From Vesta saturnalis (taxonomy: Eukaryota > Arthropoda > Insecta > Coleoptera > Lampyridae): a DNA stretch of 64,000 nucleotides. Both the position numbers and the translations under genes were made by a program. This document shows, piece by piece, positions 49,043-60,512 of this stretch; position 1 is the stretch's first letter; each line of letters begins with the position of its first letter. Under the pieces are notes generated by a model. That model saw nothing but the letters and a program-made list of their open reading frames with translations, was not told the origin of the DNA and ran no database searches. Where the stretch lies: contig JARFJB010001172.1 of assembly GCA_036346205.1 (NCBI GenBank), positions 1,100,001 through 1,164,000 on the forward strand, in the 5' to 3' direction.

Positions 49043-49628
49043 AAATTGTTTTACTCGTTTTTTCAAAATTTGTTGGTACAAATAGTTATTGCATCTCAAA
49101 TTAAGCATCTGAGCCTCTTCGTAATTGTGCGCACGTGCCTTACGGCTTTACGTTTAAATTATTTTACTCGATTTTTTTACAAAATGCATCAGTAGTCAAG
49201 ATGTGCACTATGGAAGAAATTACCCTTTGCTTGTGTAGAAACGCTGTAATTGGAAAACAAAGTTGGACATGTTATTATTGTATATTAGATATTGTAACTT
49301 ATATTGGTCTTTCCAGCTTAATGTATAACAAATTAAATCCGTTTTGATATCTTAAACTGATTAGGAATAATTACAGTTACGAATAGTCGAACGAAGCACT
49401 GGTAACAGTAAATTTTGCGATTAAACATTCGCTAAAACAAGGAGTATACGTTATTTGAATCGTAAGTAATTCATCACTTTGTTCGAACCTCTGAACACCA
49501 CACACGTGTTAGTTATTTTGTGCAAGAATTTAATTTTAAAATACCTATAGTAAGTATGAATAAGTTCAAAGGTAAACATGTAATTAAAAATTATTATTAA
49601 TTTTATTAAATACATAAATAAGAAGTTT

Positions 49629-49701
49629 ACCCCGAGTAGGATTTAAACCTATGACCTGTACTTTGCTAGAGTACCCCGCTAACCCATTGCGCTATCGAAG
49701 T
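49629..49701 (-). tRNA. tRNA-like unit 2
   Basis: 73 nt with acceptor ACTTCGA/TCGGGGT pairing (two G-T wobbles), anticodon stem GTACT/AGTAC, loop CTAGCAA (AGC at the anticodon position), and T-stem TAGG-type with loop TTTAAAT (consensus TTCAAAT changed). Mirror copy of unit 6. The B box is weakened, so probably a pseudo-tRNA. Confidence 0.55.
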
Positions 49702-49906
49702 ACAACTGTTGTAAGTTCTAAATATAATGAGATTACAATCAAATGACTTATATTAATGGAATGTGAGCCTGCAGTATCGCAAGGATTCACACATACCAAA
49801 GCAACTTGACTATTATTAAATTATTATAAGTTTTTGTTATGAACGAATAAGTTCAAAGGAAAATATGTAATTAAGAATTATTATTAATTTTATTAAATAC
49901 ATAAAT

Positions 49907-49979
49907 ACCTCGAGTACGATTTGAATCTACGACCTGTACTTTGCTAGAGTGTCGCTATAACCAATTGTGCTATCGAAGT
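49907..49979 (-). tRNA. tRNA-like unit 3
   Basis: 73 nt, mirror partner of the unit at 54791-54863. Acceptor ACTTCGA/TCGAGGT, loop CTAGCAA, T-loop TTCAAAT. D and anticodon stems carry mismatches (ACACT against AGTAC), so it is decayed. Confidence 0.5.
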
Positions 49980-50198
49980 ACAAGACCCAATCGATGTAAA
50001 TTGTGACTTTATGTATGTAAAACTGATGTAAATTCTAAATATAATGAGATTACAATCAACTTACTTATATTAATGGAATGTGAGCAACTTGGCTATTATT
50101 AAATTAATGTAAGTTTTTGTTATGAACGAATAAGTTCAAAGGTAAATACGTAATTAAAAATTATTATTAGTTTTATGAAATACACAAATAAAAAGTTA

Positions 50199-50240
50199 AC
50201 CTCGGGTAGGTCGTAGTTTCAAATCCTACTCGAGGTAAAC
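50199..50240 (+). repeat. Partial tRNA-like unit (T-arm only)
   Basis: GGTCGTAGTTTCAAATCCTA then CTCGAGGTAAAC is the T-arm and 3' acceptor of the tRNA-like family. Its mirror copy is at about 54558-54600. Confidence 0.6.
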
Positions 50241-50459
50241 TGTTTTTAATTACACACCACACGTTCTAGTTTATCACGTACCGAACTGCAGGGCCTTTCA
50301 AATAAAGAACAGTGAATTTTGTATCAACGTGATGCTTGTAAAAACAAGTCTCGCGAAATTTCTGAATTAAAAAACTTTATTTTAAGTTTAGGTCCCGAAA
50401 TTGACGTTTTAAAAATAAATCTGATCAACTAATTACAACTCAACCGATAGCCGAGGTAT

Positions 50460-50740
50460 CATCATCGAAGTTCAAGAACTTCAAAAACGAGCTTCTAATT
50501 TAATGATATTTAATGTAGAGGAATCTTCTGGAGACGAGCATAATAAAATTGTTGACATTAAAAGTATTTCAACAAATGTGCCATTAGATAACCTGCAGTT
50601 GAAATGTGTCGGGTTTAAACAACAACGTAAATCCCGCCCAATTAAGGTATCGCTGAATAGTAACAATGATGCTTTAACTATTCTCCGTGGAAATAAGCGG
50701 TTACTTTCTGGAAGTCCTGTCAGGATGTACCAGGATTAAA
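50460..50740 (+). pseudogene. Retroelement ORF1-like fragment, left arm
   Basis: An open stretch with EVQELQKRASNLMIFNVEES, then NKIVDIKSISTNVPLDNLQL, QRKSRPIKVSLNSNNDALT, RGNKRLLSGSPVRMYQD and a stop. The pattern of a coiled coil, LMIFNVEES, then a basic RPIKV block resembles ORF1 proteins of CR1/Jockey-like LINEs (L1-ORF1-like RNA-binding fold). The protein changes between the two arm copies are few (L/F, CVG/CFW, S/T), while both end at the same stop. Family assignment is tentative. Confidence 0.55.
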
Positions 50741-51187
50741 TACCAATGCAACAGGATCACCTTAAATGAAAGATTAACCAAAGGTGAGACCGACAAAGCA
50801 GGTCCCAGCCCTCTCAGGGCGCGATATAGAGCCAATCAATTGAAAAGGATACCTTAAATTACAATATAAAAAATTGTTTTTTTTTATAAAAGTTTTAGGA
50901 TTCAACTTCCCATAAGTGGGCATTATATTTCGTTTTAAGATTTCCTAAAAGAACCTAAATTGACATGTTTAGCGTTTCCGGTTTCTTAGGAAGGCATTTG
51001 GGATGTGTGTAAATTACATAATGCCACTCTACCCATGGGAAATTTTATACCAAGTAACCAGTTTTTATTTTAGCAATTATAACGTTTTTCAACTCAATTT
51101 AAATATTTATCTTATCGTTTTCCTATTATTCTGGTATATTCGGCATATTTTATTTTTAGAATAATTACGGTTATTGCACAAAGGTTA
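50741..51187. other. Remainder of left arm, no gene seen
   Basis: Non-coding in all frames apart from short stretches. GACCGACAAAGCAGGTCCCAGC followed by CTCTCAGGG is well conserved with the right arm. Confidence 0.5.
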
Positions 51188-51188
51188 A

Positions 51189-51189
<1 letters not shown>

Positions 51190-51251
<62 letters not shown>
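51190..51251. repeat. (TA)n microsatellite
   Basis: About 60 bp of alternating TA at the inner end of the left palindrome arm. Confidence 0.98.
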
Positions 51252-51253
<2 letters not shown>

Positions 51254-51325
51254 ACAGTATGTTCATTAAAGCAGTATTTATTTGGGAATTTGGTTTTAAG
51301 TTACATTAAATTATTTCGATAATTT
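51251..51325 (+). repeat. 42-bp direct repeat, copy 2, and extension
   Basis: AGGACAGTATGTTCATTAAA as at 49001, but continuing GGTTTTAAGTTACATTAAAT and TATTTCGATAATT, which matches the longer copy at 47690-47800 (minus strand). Confidence 0.8.
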
Positions 51326-51468
51326 GTTGCCAAATTTAAGTATGGATTTCACGTCTAAAGAAAAATTCTATTTTTAATGAATTTGATAATATGTGTATTT
51401 ATAAAACCAAATGATCTTATTTTTATTGCATTATAATGGAATTAGATAATAAATTTAAATGTCATTAT

Positions 51469-52797
51469 TAGAAAGCGGATTTTATGCAAACTGCATATTG
51501 CTTATATTTTATAGTACCATCCACGCGTTTTGGTTTTTATACGAATCGCATTAATTATAATTATTTGGCACTAATTAGTTTTTGCATATTTGGTCAAATA
51601 CTGCATATTTCGCCAAATACTGCATATTTTGATGTTTTACGCATATTTTGAACTTTTTTTTGCATAATTTAACTTTTTTTTCAATTTTTGCGTTGAAACT
51701 CAGGTTATGAAATATTTTCGGGGCTCTTGTTCAAAGTTAGAAATTTTTATATCCTTTTAAAATTAATATCTTTAAAAGGTGATGTCTAACATCGGCATTA
51801 ATTCAAGTGCTTGTATCAATAAAGCGCAATCGGTTTTAAAGAAATCAGAACTGCGCAATCAATTAGCATTTCTAAAAGCACATTATTATTTTGTAAGCGG
51901 GACTATTTGTAAATTGGAAACGAAAGCATTGCCACTTAACGTATCGATGGAACTAGTAAATAATATTCAAAAATTAATTTATACTGCCCCAGGAAATACT
52001 GGCAAAATTATTTCAAATAAATTTAAAAAAATTTTACAAAAAAATAGTGGTTATCAGCTGTTAACTAAAATTAACAAAATTTTGACTCTGGACGAAAATC
52101 GGGAAAATCTGGATGTACAATTAGATTTGTCCATATTAACCGCATTAAAAAATGCACCTATTACGCCTGTAGACGTGGAAAGAAGTTTTTCCACCTATAA
52201 ATATATACTTTCTGATAGAGGTCAAAATTTTCTACCAGAAAATATAGAAAAGCATATAATTATAAATTGTTTTGCAAATCAACGCAATGAAGAATAGGAG
52301 TATTAAGTACCTATAATTTAAAATTTATAGTACCATATGAACACAAATTATTTAGATAAGGGGTGGCCACGGTAAACAAAATCACTGTCTTTGATAGGTT
52401 CAGCTTGCTGTTGGTTCTACATGTCAATCAAATGTCCGTTTCGATTTGAATCAATCATGCAACGTACGTTCAGAATTCCAAAGCCACCCTTTATTTAAAT
52501 AATTTTTGTTCATATGGTAAGTATATTATATTATTATTAATACGTATTATGTTAATTATATATTATTTTTTAACTAATAGTTTCAATTTTTTATGTAAAT
52601 ACTTTCTTGTAAAAGTTTTTTGCATATTATGTATTCAATTTTTTTTTTATTAAAGATGTAAAAATCACATTTTTTATTGGTAGTTTATTTTACATTTTTC
52701 GAAAAAATAATGCATATTTTCTGCATATTTTACAATTTTTAAGTGCATATATATGCACATATTTTGGCATTTTATAATGCATAAAATCCGCTCTCTA
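51469..52797 (+). mobile_element. hAT element with 8-bp target duplication
   Basis: TIRs TAGAAAGCGGATTTTATGCA and TAGAGAGCGGATTTTATGCA (19 of 20 match). Target duplication GTCATTAT at 51461-51468 and 52798-52805 is exact, as expected for hAT. Subterminal TGCATATTT words are repeated many times near both ends (51499-51670 and 52620-52770), a likely transposase-binding array. Length 1,329 bp; only the C-terminal coding part is left. Confidence 0.95.
51779..52297 (+). CDS. hAT transposase C-terminal part
   Basis: A 172-codon open frame without internal stops. The end PITPVDVERSFSTYKYILSD then NFLPENIEKHIIINCFANQR is the hAT dimerisation region of the CGGBP1/insect hAT type (family VERSFSxYKxxLxDRR). 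The N-terminal BED finger and the catalytic Asp residues are absent, so it cannot act as a transposase. An intact frame in a deleted element suggests recent deletion or possible retention as a small dimerising protein; the first is simpler. The start could be either of the two adjacent Met codons. Confidence 0.82.
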   Translation: MMSNIGINSSACINKAQSVLKKSELRNQLAFLKAHYYFVSGTICKLETKALPLNVSMELVNNIQKLIYTAPGNTGKIISNKFKKILQKNSGYQLLTKINKILTLDENRENLDVQLDLSILTALKNAPITPVDVERSFSTYKYILSDRGQNFLPENIEKHIIINCFANQRNEE

Positions 52798-52805
52798 GTC
52801 ATTAT

Positions 52806-53578
52806 GGTTTACTTTAAGGAATTTAAAATAGCTCCAAGTCAGTTGTGTTTCTTCACATACAGGAATTGATATATAATAGGAGTAATATATTTCTAATATG
52901 AATTAACTTCAATGAAATTGTTGCACAAAAATAAAAAATCAATTAATCTACGAAATAACTAGACTAATTAGAAAAAATAGAAGTAACAATGCAATTCCAA
53001 ATTGATGTGATTTCATTATTTCCCTGATAACACGGAGCATGTTTTTTCCATTTTTATTCAAAACACTACTAGCAAAAGAGGAATATTTATGAAATCATAT
53101 TATCAAGGATGTAATTGAAATTAAAAAGCGTCCTAATTGATAAAATAAAAACACGTTATTTGGCATATAATTTCCCATTAATTGTGATTTAGATATAAAA
53201 AATCTATTAACTTCATAGATCGTCGATAGGCATAAGTACCACTAAAAATCAAATTAATATAAAAGTGGCAGTTTTTTCAAACATGAAAATTAACCTAATT
53301 TTCATTTTCCAACGACAAAAATGGAAATGAAATTTAAAAAATCTATTTCTTTCTGCCTTTTGTATTTATTATTTATTATTACTAGCATTACAACAGAACT
53401 ATCCGTTTGCTTCATAATACAGTTACGTCAAAGTCAAGAAGGACTTTAAAGAAATATTTAACAATCATATGTTCTCCCATTTATATTCTATTTTCACAAT
53501 GCAATTTTTTATTCTATTGTTACTTCTAGTAATTATAAGTAATTACTTGAATGTTTTGCAAATTAATTGACTTCCGGC
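52806..53578. other. Palindrome spacer, no gene seen
   Basis: AT-rich, unpaired sequence between the hAT element and the right arm. Confidence 0.5.
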
Positions 53579-54026
53579 TTAACCTTTGTGCAATAATCGT
53601 AATTATACTCTAAAAATAAAATATGCCGAATATACCAGAATAATAGGAAAATGATAAGATAAATATTTGAATTGAATTGAAAAACGTTATAATTGCTAAA
53701 ATAAAAACTGGTTACTTGGTATAAAATTTCCCATGGGTAGAGTGGCATTATGTAATTTACACACATCCCAAATGCTTTTCTAAGGAACCGGAAACGCTAA
53801 ATATGTCAATTTATTTTTTTTAGGAAATCTTAAAACGAAATATAATGCCCACTTATGGGAAGTTGAATCCTAAAACTTTTATAAAAAAACAATTTTTTAT
53901 ATTGTAATTTAACGTATCCTTTTCAATTGATTGGCTCTATATCACGCCCTGAGAGGGCTGGGACCTGCTTTGTCGGTCTCACCTTTGGCTAATCTTTCAT
54001 TTAAGGTGATCCTGTTGCATTGGTAT

Positions 54027-54310
54027 TTAATCCTGGTACATCCTGACAGGAGTTCCAGAAAGTAACCGCTTATTTCCACGGAGAATAGTTAAAGCATCAT
54101 TGTTACTATTCAGCGATACCTTAATTGGGCGGGATTTACGTTGTTGTTTAAACCAGAAACATTTGAACTGCAGGTTATCTAATGGCACATTTGTTGAAAT
54201 ACTTTTAATGTCAACAATTTTATTATGCTCGTCTCCAGAAGATTCCTCTACATTAAATATCATTAAATTAGAAGCTCGTTTTTGAAGTTCTTGAACTTCG
54301 ATGATGATAC
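54027..54310 (-). pseudogene. Retroelement ORF1-like fragment, right arm
   Basis: Mirror copy of 50460-50740 with the same 5' edge and the same stop. Differences include DNLQFKCFWF for DNLQLKCVGF and SGTPV for SGSPV. Confidence 0.55.
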
Positions 54311-54790
54311 CTCGGCTATCGGTTGAGTTGTAATTAGTTGATCAGATTTATTTTTAAAACGTCAATTTCGGGACCTAAACTTAAAATAAAGTTTTTTAAT
54401 TCAGAAATTTCGCGAGACTTGTTTTTACAAGCATCACGTTGATACAAAATTCACTGTTCTTTATTTGAAAGGCCCTGCAGTTCGGTACGTGATAAACTAG
54501 AACGTGTGGTGTGTAATTAAAAATTATTTATTAATTTTATTAAATACATAAATAAACAGTTTACCTCGAGTAGGATTTGAAACTACGACCTACCCGAGGT
54601 TAACTTTTTATTTGTGTATTTCATAAAACTAATAATAATTTTAATTACGTATTTACCTTTGAACTTATTCGTTCATAACAAAAACTTACATTAATTTAAT
54701 AATAGCCAAGTTGCTCACATTCCATTAATATAAGTAAGTTGATTGTAATCTCATTGTATTTAGTCACAATTTACATCGATTGGGGCTTGT

Positions 54791-54863
54791 ACTTCGATAG
54801 CACAATTGGTTAGAGCGGCACTCCAGCAAAGTACAGGTCGTAGGTTCAAATCGTACTCGAGGT
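54791..54863 (+). tRNA. tRNA-like unit 5
   Basis: 73 nt. Acceptor ACTTCGA/TCGAGGT, T-loop TTCAAAT with one T-stem mismatch (TAGG against CGTA), loop CCAGCAA with AGC. Followed by AAACTTTTTT, a Pol III-type terminator. Mirror of unit 3. Confidence 0.55.
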
Positions 54864-55117
54864 AAACTTTTTTATTTATGTATTTAATAAAATTAATAAT
54901 AATTCTTAATTACATATTTACCTTTGAACTTATTCGTTCATAACAAAAACTTATAATAATTTAATAATAGTCAAGTTGCTTTGGTATGTGTGAATCCTTG
55001 CGATACTGCAGGCTCACATTCCATTAATATAAGTCATTTGATTGTAATCTCATTATATTTAGAACTTACAACAGTTTTACAAACATAAAGACCTAATTTA
55101 CACCGATTGGGGCTTGT

Positions 55118-55190
55118 ACTTCGATAGCGCAGTGGGTTAGCGGGGTACTCTAGCAAAGTACAGGTCGTAGGTTTAAATCCTACTCGGGAT
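55118..55190 (+). tRNA. tRNA-like unit 6
   Basis: 73 nt. ACTTCGA/TCGGGAT acceptor, D-arm GCGC...GCGG, anticodon arm GTACT CTAGCAA AGTAC perfect, T-arm GTAGG TTTAAAT CCTAC. Mirror of unit 2. No strong T-run follows (AAACTTCTT). Confidence 0.55.
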
Positions 55191-55877
55191 AAACTTCTTA
55201 TTTATGTATTTAATAAAATTAATAATAATTTTTAATTATATGTTTACCTTTGAACTTATTCATACTTACAATAGGCATTTTAAAATTAAATTCTTGCACA
55301 AAATAACCAACACGTGTATGGTCTTCAGAGGTTCGAACAAAGTGATGAATTACTTACGATTCAAATAACGTATACTCCTTGTTTTAGCGAATTTTTCATC
55401 GAAAAATTTACTGTTACCAGTGCTTCGTCCGATTATTCCTAATCAGTTTAAGATATCAAAACGGATTTAATTTGTTATACATTAAGCTGGAAAGACCAAT
55501 ATAAGTTACAATATCTAATATACAATATAACATATCCAACTTTGTTTTCCAATTACAGAGTTTCTACTCAAGCAAAGGGTAATTTCTTCCATAGTGCACA
55601 TCTTGACTACTGATGCATTTTGTAAAAAAATCGAGTGAAACAATTTAAACGTAAAGCCGTAAGGCCCGTGCGCATAAGTACGAAAAGGCTCAGATGTTTA
55701 ATTTGAGATGCAATGACTATTTTTACCAACAAATTTTGTAAAAAATGAGTAAAACAATTTTAACCTAAACGCTGTGTAGTACACAACGCCGAAATAGTCA
55801 TGAGCCTATCTATGTAATGTAACTCGTCCTCTAAGGCACCTATCGACTTCTGGTTTCACTATACATACGCTTATGTA

Positions 55878-58389
55878 CAGGGTGTACCAACGATAGAGTA
55901 AAGCAAGTTTATGCTTAACTAGAATTATTTGTGTAAATATTGTATAGACCATGGGGTAGAGGTAAGAAGTGTGCATTTTTTTAAAATATTGGAAGTTATA
56001 CAGGGTGTGCCAGAAAATCAGGACGTGAAAAAGTATGATTTTTTTAAATAGAACACCCCGTATTTGATTTTAGTTTTTAATTCTACGTGTCCATACAAAC
56101 ATATTTTGTCATACAAAAGATTGGCTGAAAGTTTGTAGTTCTTGAGATATTCGCGTTTAAAGATTATTATGGTCATTTTCGTGGGGTTGATGAATGGGCA
56201 ATTGTTCCGTTATTTCACAATAAAAAAAATTGATATTTCGTGTGAAAAATGAGTGATATTATACTAACGTTTAGACCGAGTAGTATTTCTAATTTTCTCA
56301 ACAGGGTGTTTGTTACAACCATTCAAATTTGAAAATTCTCAAATTAAAAAAAATCAGTTTTTTTTAATTGCACGCCCTATATATTTTTATTTCATTTTAT
56401 TCGGGATTAAAAAATCTATCATTTTTTGTCAAATATATCCTATATCTATCTTTGATAGTTTTCGAGTAATTTCGATTTTTTCACACTAGCTACTTTATTT
56501 TCGATCACATTGCATTGCATGGATTTTGGTAGCCATGGAAAATAATAATTGCGTTACTAAGATACAAAGGTTTCCTACTTGTCAAAATAAACACATATTA
56601 AATTTGTCGTTTTCGCATTTAACTTGTTATCAATTCTTGTATCAATTATGGATTATTCGACAAATGAATTAATTGATATGATATACGTGTTGGGCGAGGC
56701 TGAAAAAAACCCTTTATTGGCACAACGAATCTACAAAATGAAATATCCTGAACGTCGAATACCTACTACTGTTGGCTTGAAAAATTTGATGGATAGATCT
56801 GATTCTAGCGGTAGTGTTAAATACTTCAAACGTAAAGTTGTTAATAAAAGGGCAGCTAATGAAGAAAAAGAACTTGAAATATTATTAAATATTCAAGAAA
56901 ATCCCCAAGTGAGTTCTAGAACATTAGCGACGATATGTGATACCTCCAAATCAAACGTGAATCGAACGACGCTGAAGTATAAGTACCATCCCTATCACAT
57001 TGAGCTTCATCAAGAATTGCGAGAAGAGGATTTTGCAAGACGAATTGAATTCTGCAATATCATTAATCAACGGCTGCAATTAAATAACAACTTTTTGTGC
57101 TCCATAATGTTTTCCGATGAGGCGACGTTTAAAAGTAATGGGGCTGTAAATCGGCATAATATGCACTATTACGCCATTGATAATCCATTTTGGCTACGAG
57201 AAGTTCAAAACCAAAATCATTGGTCACTAAATGTGTGGTGTGGTATACTTAATGACCAAATTATCGGTTCCTATTTTTTTGATGATCCATTAACGGGCCG
57301 CAGCTATTTGCATTTCTTACGTGAAGAATTGCCTGTGTTACTTGAGGATATCAATTTAGAAGGACGACTAAATATGTGGTTGCAACAGGATGGTGCACCT
57401 CCACATTTTTATCGGGACGTAAGGGAATTCTTGAAACAGCAATACCCGGAGAAATGGATAGGACGTAACGGCTTTATATTATGGCCACCCAGGTCATGCG
57501 ATTTAACTCCACTGGATTTTTTCCTATGGGGATACATAAAAGATCGGGTGTATATTATTAAACCTACAACAAGGAGGACATGAAAAATAGAATTCGCGAA
57601 GCTTGTCGCACAGTGACCCTCTTATGTTATCCGAAGTGAGACAGAACATGAGAAAAAGGCTCAATATGTGTATTCAGCAAGAAGGCCGTCTATTTGAGCA
57701 TTTACTAAGACGCAATGTTGAATAATTATTGAATTACTGTTTCTCATTAATAAAAACTGTTAATATTCTCGCTTAGGTGGTTTGTTTTATTTCGTCGCAA
57801 TTGTTTTCCATGGCTACCACGATCCACAATAATGTTATAGTATCGTATGTAACGTAGCTAGTGAGAAAAATCGAAATTCCTGAAAACTACCAAAGATAGA
57901 TATAGGATATATTTGACAAAAATGATAGATTTTTTAATCCCGAATAAAATGAAATAAAAATATATAGGGTGTGCAATTAAAAAAAACTGATTTTTTTTAA
58001 TTTGAGAATTTTCAAATTTGAATGGTTATAACAAACACCCTGTTGAGAAAATTAGAAATACTACTCGGTCCATTCATCAACCCCACGAAAATGACCATAA
58101 TAATCTTTAAACGCGAATATCTCAAGAACTAAAAACTTTCAGCCAATCTTTTGTATGACAAAATATGTTTGTATGGACACGTAGAATTAAAAACTAAAAT
58201 CAAATACGGGGTGTTCTATTTAAAAAAATTATACTTTTTCACGTCCTGCTTTTCTGGCACACCCTGTATAACTTCCAATATTTTAAAAAAATGCACACTT
58301 CTTACCTCTACCCCATGGTCCATACAATATTTACACAAATAATTCTAGTTAAGCATAAACTTACTTTACTCCATCGTTGGGACACCCTG
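55878..58389 (+). mobile_element. DD41D element E
   Basis: TA duplications at 55876-55877 and 58390-58391. Tips CAGGGTGTACCAACGATAGA (left) and CAGGGTGTCCCAACGATGGA (right, inverse). Arms run over about 55878-56490 and 57865-58389; the right arm lacks about 80 bp present at 56203-56283 of the left. As in B, end-like ACAGGGTGTGCC blocks repeat inside the arms. 2.5 kb with one transposase. Confidence 0.94.
56648..57722 (+). pseudogene. DD41D transposase, element E (C-terminal frameshifts)
   Basis: The start is chosen at M 56648 (MDYSTNELIDMIYVLGEAEK) because copies A and B begin at the matching point; the ORF Met at 56624 lies upstream. It is open to 57583. HTH region TLATICDTSKSNVNRTTLKY; catalytic Asp in IMFSDEATFKSNG, WLQQDGAPPHF and SCDLTPLDFFLWG, with 41 residues between the last two. 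At 57575 a slip after KPTT gives a stop. The missing C-terminus (MKNRIREACRT, then RKRLNMCIQQEGRLFEHLL) follows in other frames to 57722. All three catalytic acids are intact. Confidence 0.93.
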
Positions 58390-58855
58390 TACTGTAGTTG
58401 TAAAGCAGCTTTTCAGAAATTAGGAGGAGAAAGCAGTGGAAAATAGGAATGTTGTTCAAAATCTATATTTCCGTAGCGAATGTGCTGGTGACGCGGCAAG
58501 ATAGAATACCTAAACGACTAAGTCTTGAGTACCGTGCTCCATAAGTGTTCGTCAGCATTATGTTGCCGAATGTTGCCCAAACAAATAATTAATTTTTTTT
58601 GGTGTCGTGGCAAACGAGATTACCTCTATACCCAAGGGCTAAGTTACATGCCACATGAGCTTTTGTCAGCGTTTGCGCCGAATATTGCCTAAAAATTATA
58701 TATTTACACACCAATTTTGTTGAGGTTGCAGCAGAATTGATTGCCCAAAACTCATGCAGATAGATCAGTAGCGTTGAGAAGGCGGTGGTTCATGAGTGTT
58801 GGCCAGCGTTAAAATAAAAAAAAAACATTAAAATTATAATTAATTATGATTCCAC
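58390..58855. repeat. Degenerate ~125-bp tandem repeat
   Basis: Three related stretches: CATAAGTGTTCGTCAGCATT at 58540, CATGAGCTTTTGTCAGCGTT at 58652 and CATGAGTGTTGGCCAGCGTT at 58791, each followed in the first two by a GCCGAATGTTGCC-like word. No coding content. Confidence 0.6.
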
Positions 58856-60458
58856 ACACGGAATGTAATTTATAATTAAATTAATGGTATAATCAGAATA
58901 CAAAAAAAAATAGAACTATGCTACGAAATTAGAAAAAATGTCAGACCTTACATAACATTATACTGTATAAAAAGGTAATTTACAAACGTTCAGAAAACTA
59001 ATTAGACAATTTAAAAAGTCAAAATAGTTGGCTAAAATTTAATTATTATGCAAATTGACTTTTCAGTAGACATAACCTAGATTTATGTATAATTAAGAAT
59101 TAAAAATTTTAGATTAATTCAATTAAAAAAAAATTTGAATTATTGCACTATTTATAAGCGTTTTCATTCAAAGATTGATATAATCAAATAATAACTTACC
59201 TTAGATTACAACATTCCATTTTAAAGCGCTAAATTTCCGGTAAATCACTTTGCATAGAATTAATTATTAGCAAATTGACTTTTTAGTAGACGTAACCTAG
59301 ATTTACGTATAATTAAGCATCATAAACAATTCAACCTTGAAATTGTTTAATTAGCGTGTGTACGTTACTTACATTATAATGTAGTTTTGGTAACAATTAT
59401 TTGTGTACAATTATTACTTCTTAAGATAATATTAATCATACAATTACGAGAAAAATCGTAAGAATTTATATAGTACATAACTTTGGATTCATAAATTCAC
59501 TTTTCAAGCGATACTATGTAGCGTAACCTTAACCTTCATTGATGCATACGACTTTCACATAAGTAGGTTAATGGAAAGGAAAGTAAAAATGATTCAATAA
59601 GTTATGTTTTGATCTGTTTGTATTTAAAAGTCAATAGTTACGATGTTTCCTTTGTGGTGATATGACGTGTGGTTGACGTGACTTTGATTTATTACAATAA
59701 TAATCACCAATGCTAGAAATAATTAACATTAACAATTTTTACAATCTTTCTGAACCCGATGAGTACAACCTTAATTGTTCATATCATAGCCTACACTAGT
59801 GAATGTTTGTATTTAAACGCATTAGAGTAGGTATTTAAAAAAAATTACTTTATTTTCCATAAATGGGTTTGCATTTTAAAATAAAAATTTCATACTGTAC
59901 ATAACTAGGTATTCGTCTGTATACTTTTACTACGTTATCGTTGTGCTCCGCTAAAGAGAAGCTGCAAAAAGTAAAATACGAAATATACCAAAGGTCTGTG
60001 GGAATCAACTTGTACAGAAAAAAAACGGGTTAGAACGAGGATAAATTGAATTAGATTTATCTAAGGCATTACTTTCATCGGGTATACCCTTCAATAAATT
60101 AAGCAATAAAGTTGTTCTACTACTATATGCGCAACACATGAATAACGAAACCCTCTACATATATGTAATTATATTACGTAATACGACTGCGTAATGAAAA
60201 TTAGAACTATTGCGTAATATACACACTGACTGTCAAAAAATCTGGCCACCAAAAATTTGACATGTTTTCAAAAGTGGTTATCTCTTGAACCACTTATTCG
60301 ATTTTGATGATTCTTTGTGAACTGCATGTTAATTTTTCTGCTGCAATACAGTGGTTGAAATTTTGCTGTAGAATTAAATTGCAATTTGTCACCGACGATG
60401 ACATCAATCGATGTCGAATATATGATTTCCACTTCTAGTGTTTTATTTATTGACTTTC

Positions 60459-60461
<3 letters not shown>
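58856..60461. other. No gene seen; one 50-bp direct repeat
   Basis: AT-rich. AAATTGACTTTTCAGTAGAC with ATAACCTAGATTTATGTATA at 59051-59092 recurs as AAATTGACTTTTTAGTAGAC with GTAACCTAGATTTACGTATA at 59272-59313. At 60232-60460, GTCAAAAAATCTGGCCACC and nearby words resemble the arm of a DD41D element without partner. Confidence 0.5.

Positions 60462-60506
<45 letters not shown>
60462..60506. repeat. (TA)n microsatellite
   Basis: About 45 bp of alternating TA at the left end of element G. Confidence 0.98.

Positions 60507-60512
<6 letters not shown>

Larger units (their letters stand above)
49043..51187 (+). repeat. Left arm of 6.7-kb palindrome
   Basis: About 2.15 kb that recurs inverted at 53579-55772. 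Matched landmarks: AAAATTGTTTTACTC at 49043, tRNA-like units at 49629 and 49907, a retroelement ORF1-like stretch at 50460-50740, and AAAGGTTAAG at 51180. Mirror positions add up to about 104,770-104,820 throughout, so the arms are collinear with only small indels. Confidence 0.93.
53579..55772 (-). repeat. Right arm of 6.7-kb palindrome
   Basis: Inverted copy of 49043-51187. The outer edge GAGTAAAACAATTTTAA at 55757-55773 and inner edge CTTAACCTTTGTGCAATAAT at 53579 mirror the left arm. It lacks the (TA)n and AGGACAGTAT repeats that bracket the left arm. Confidence 0.93.
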
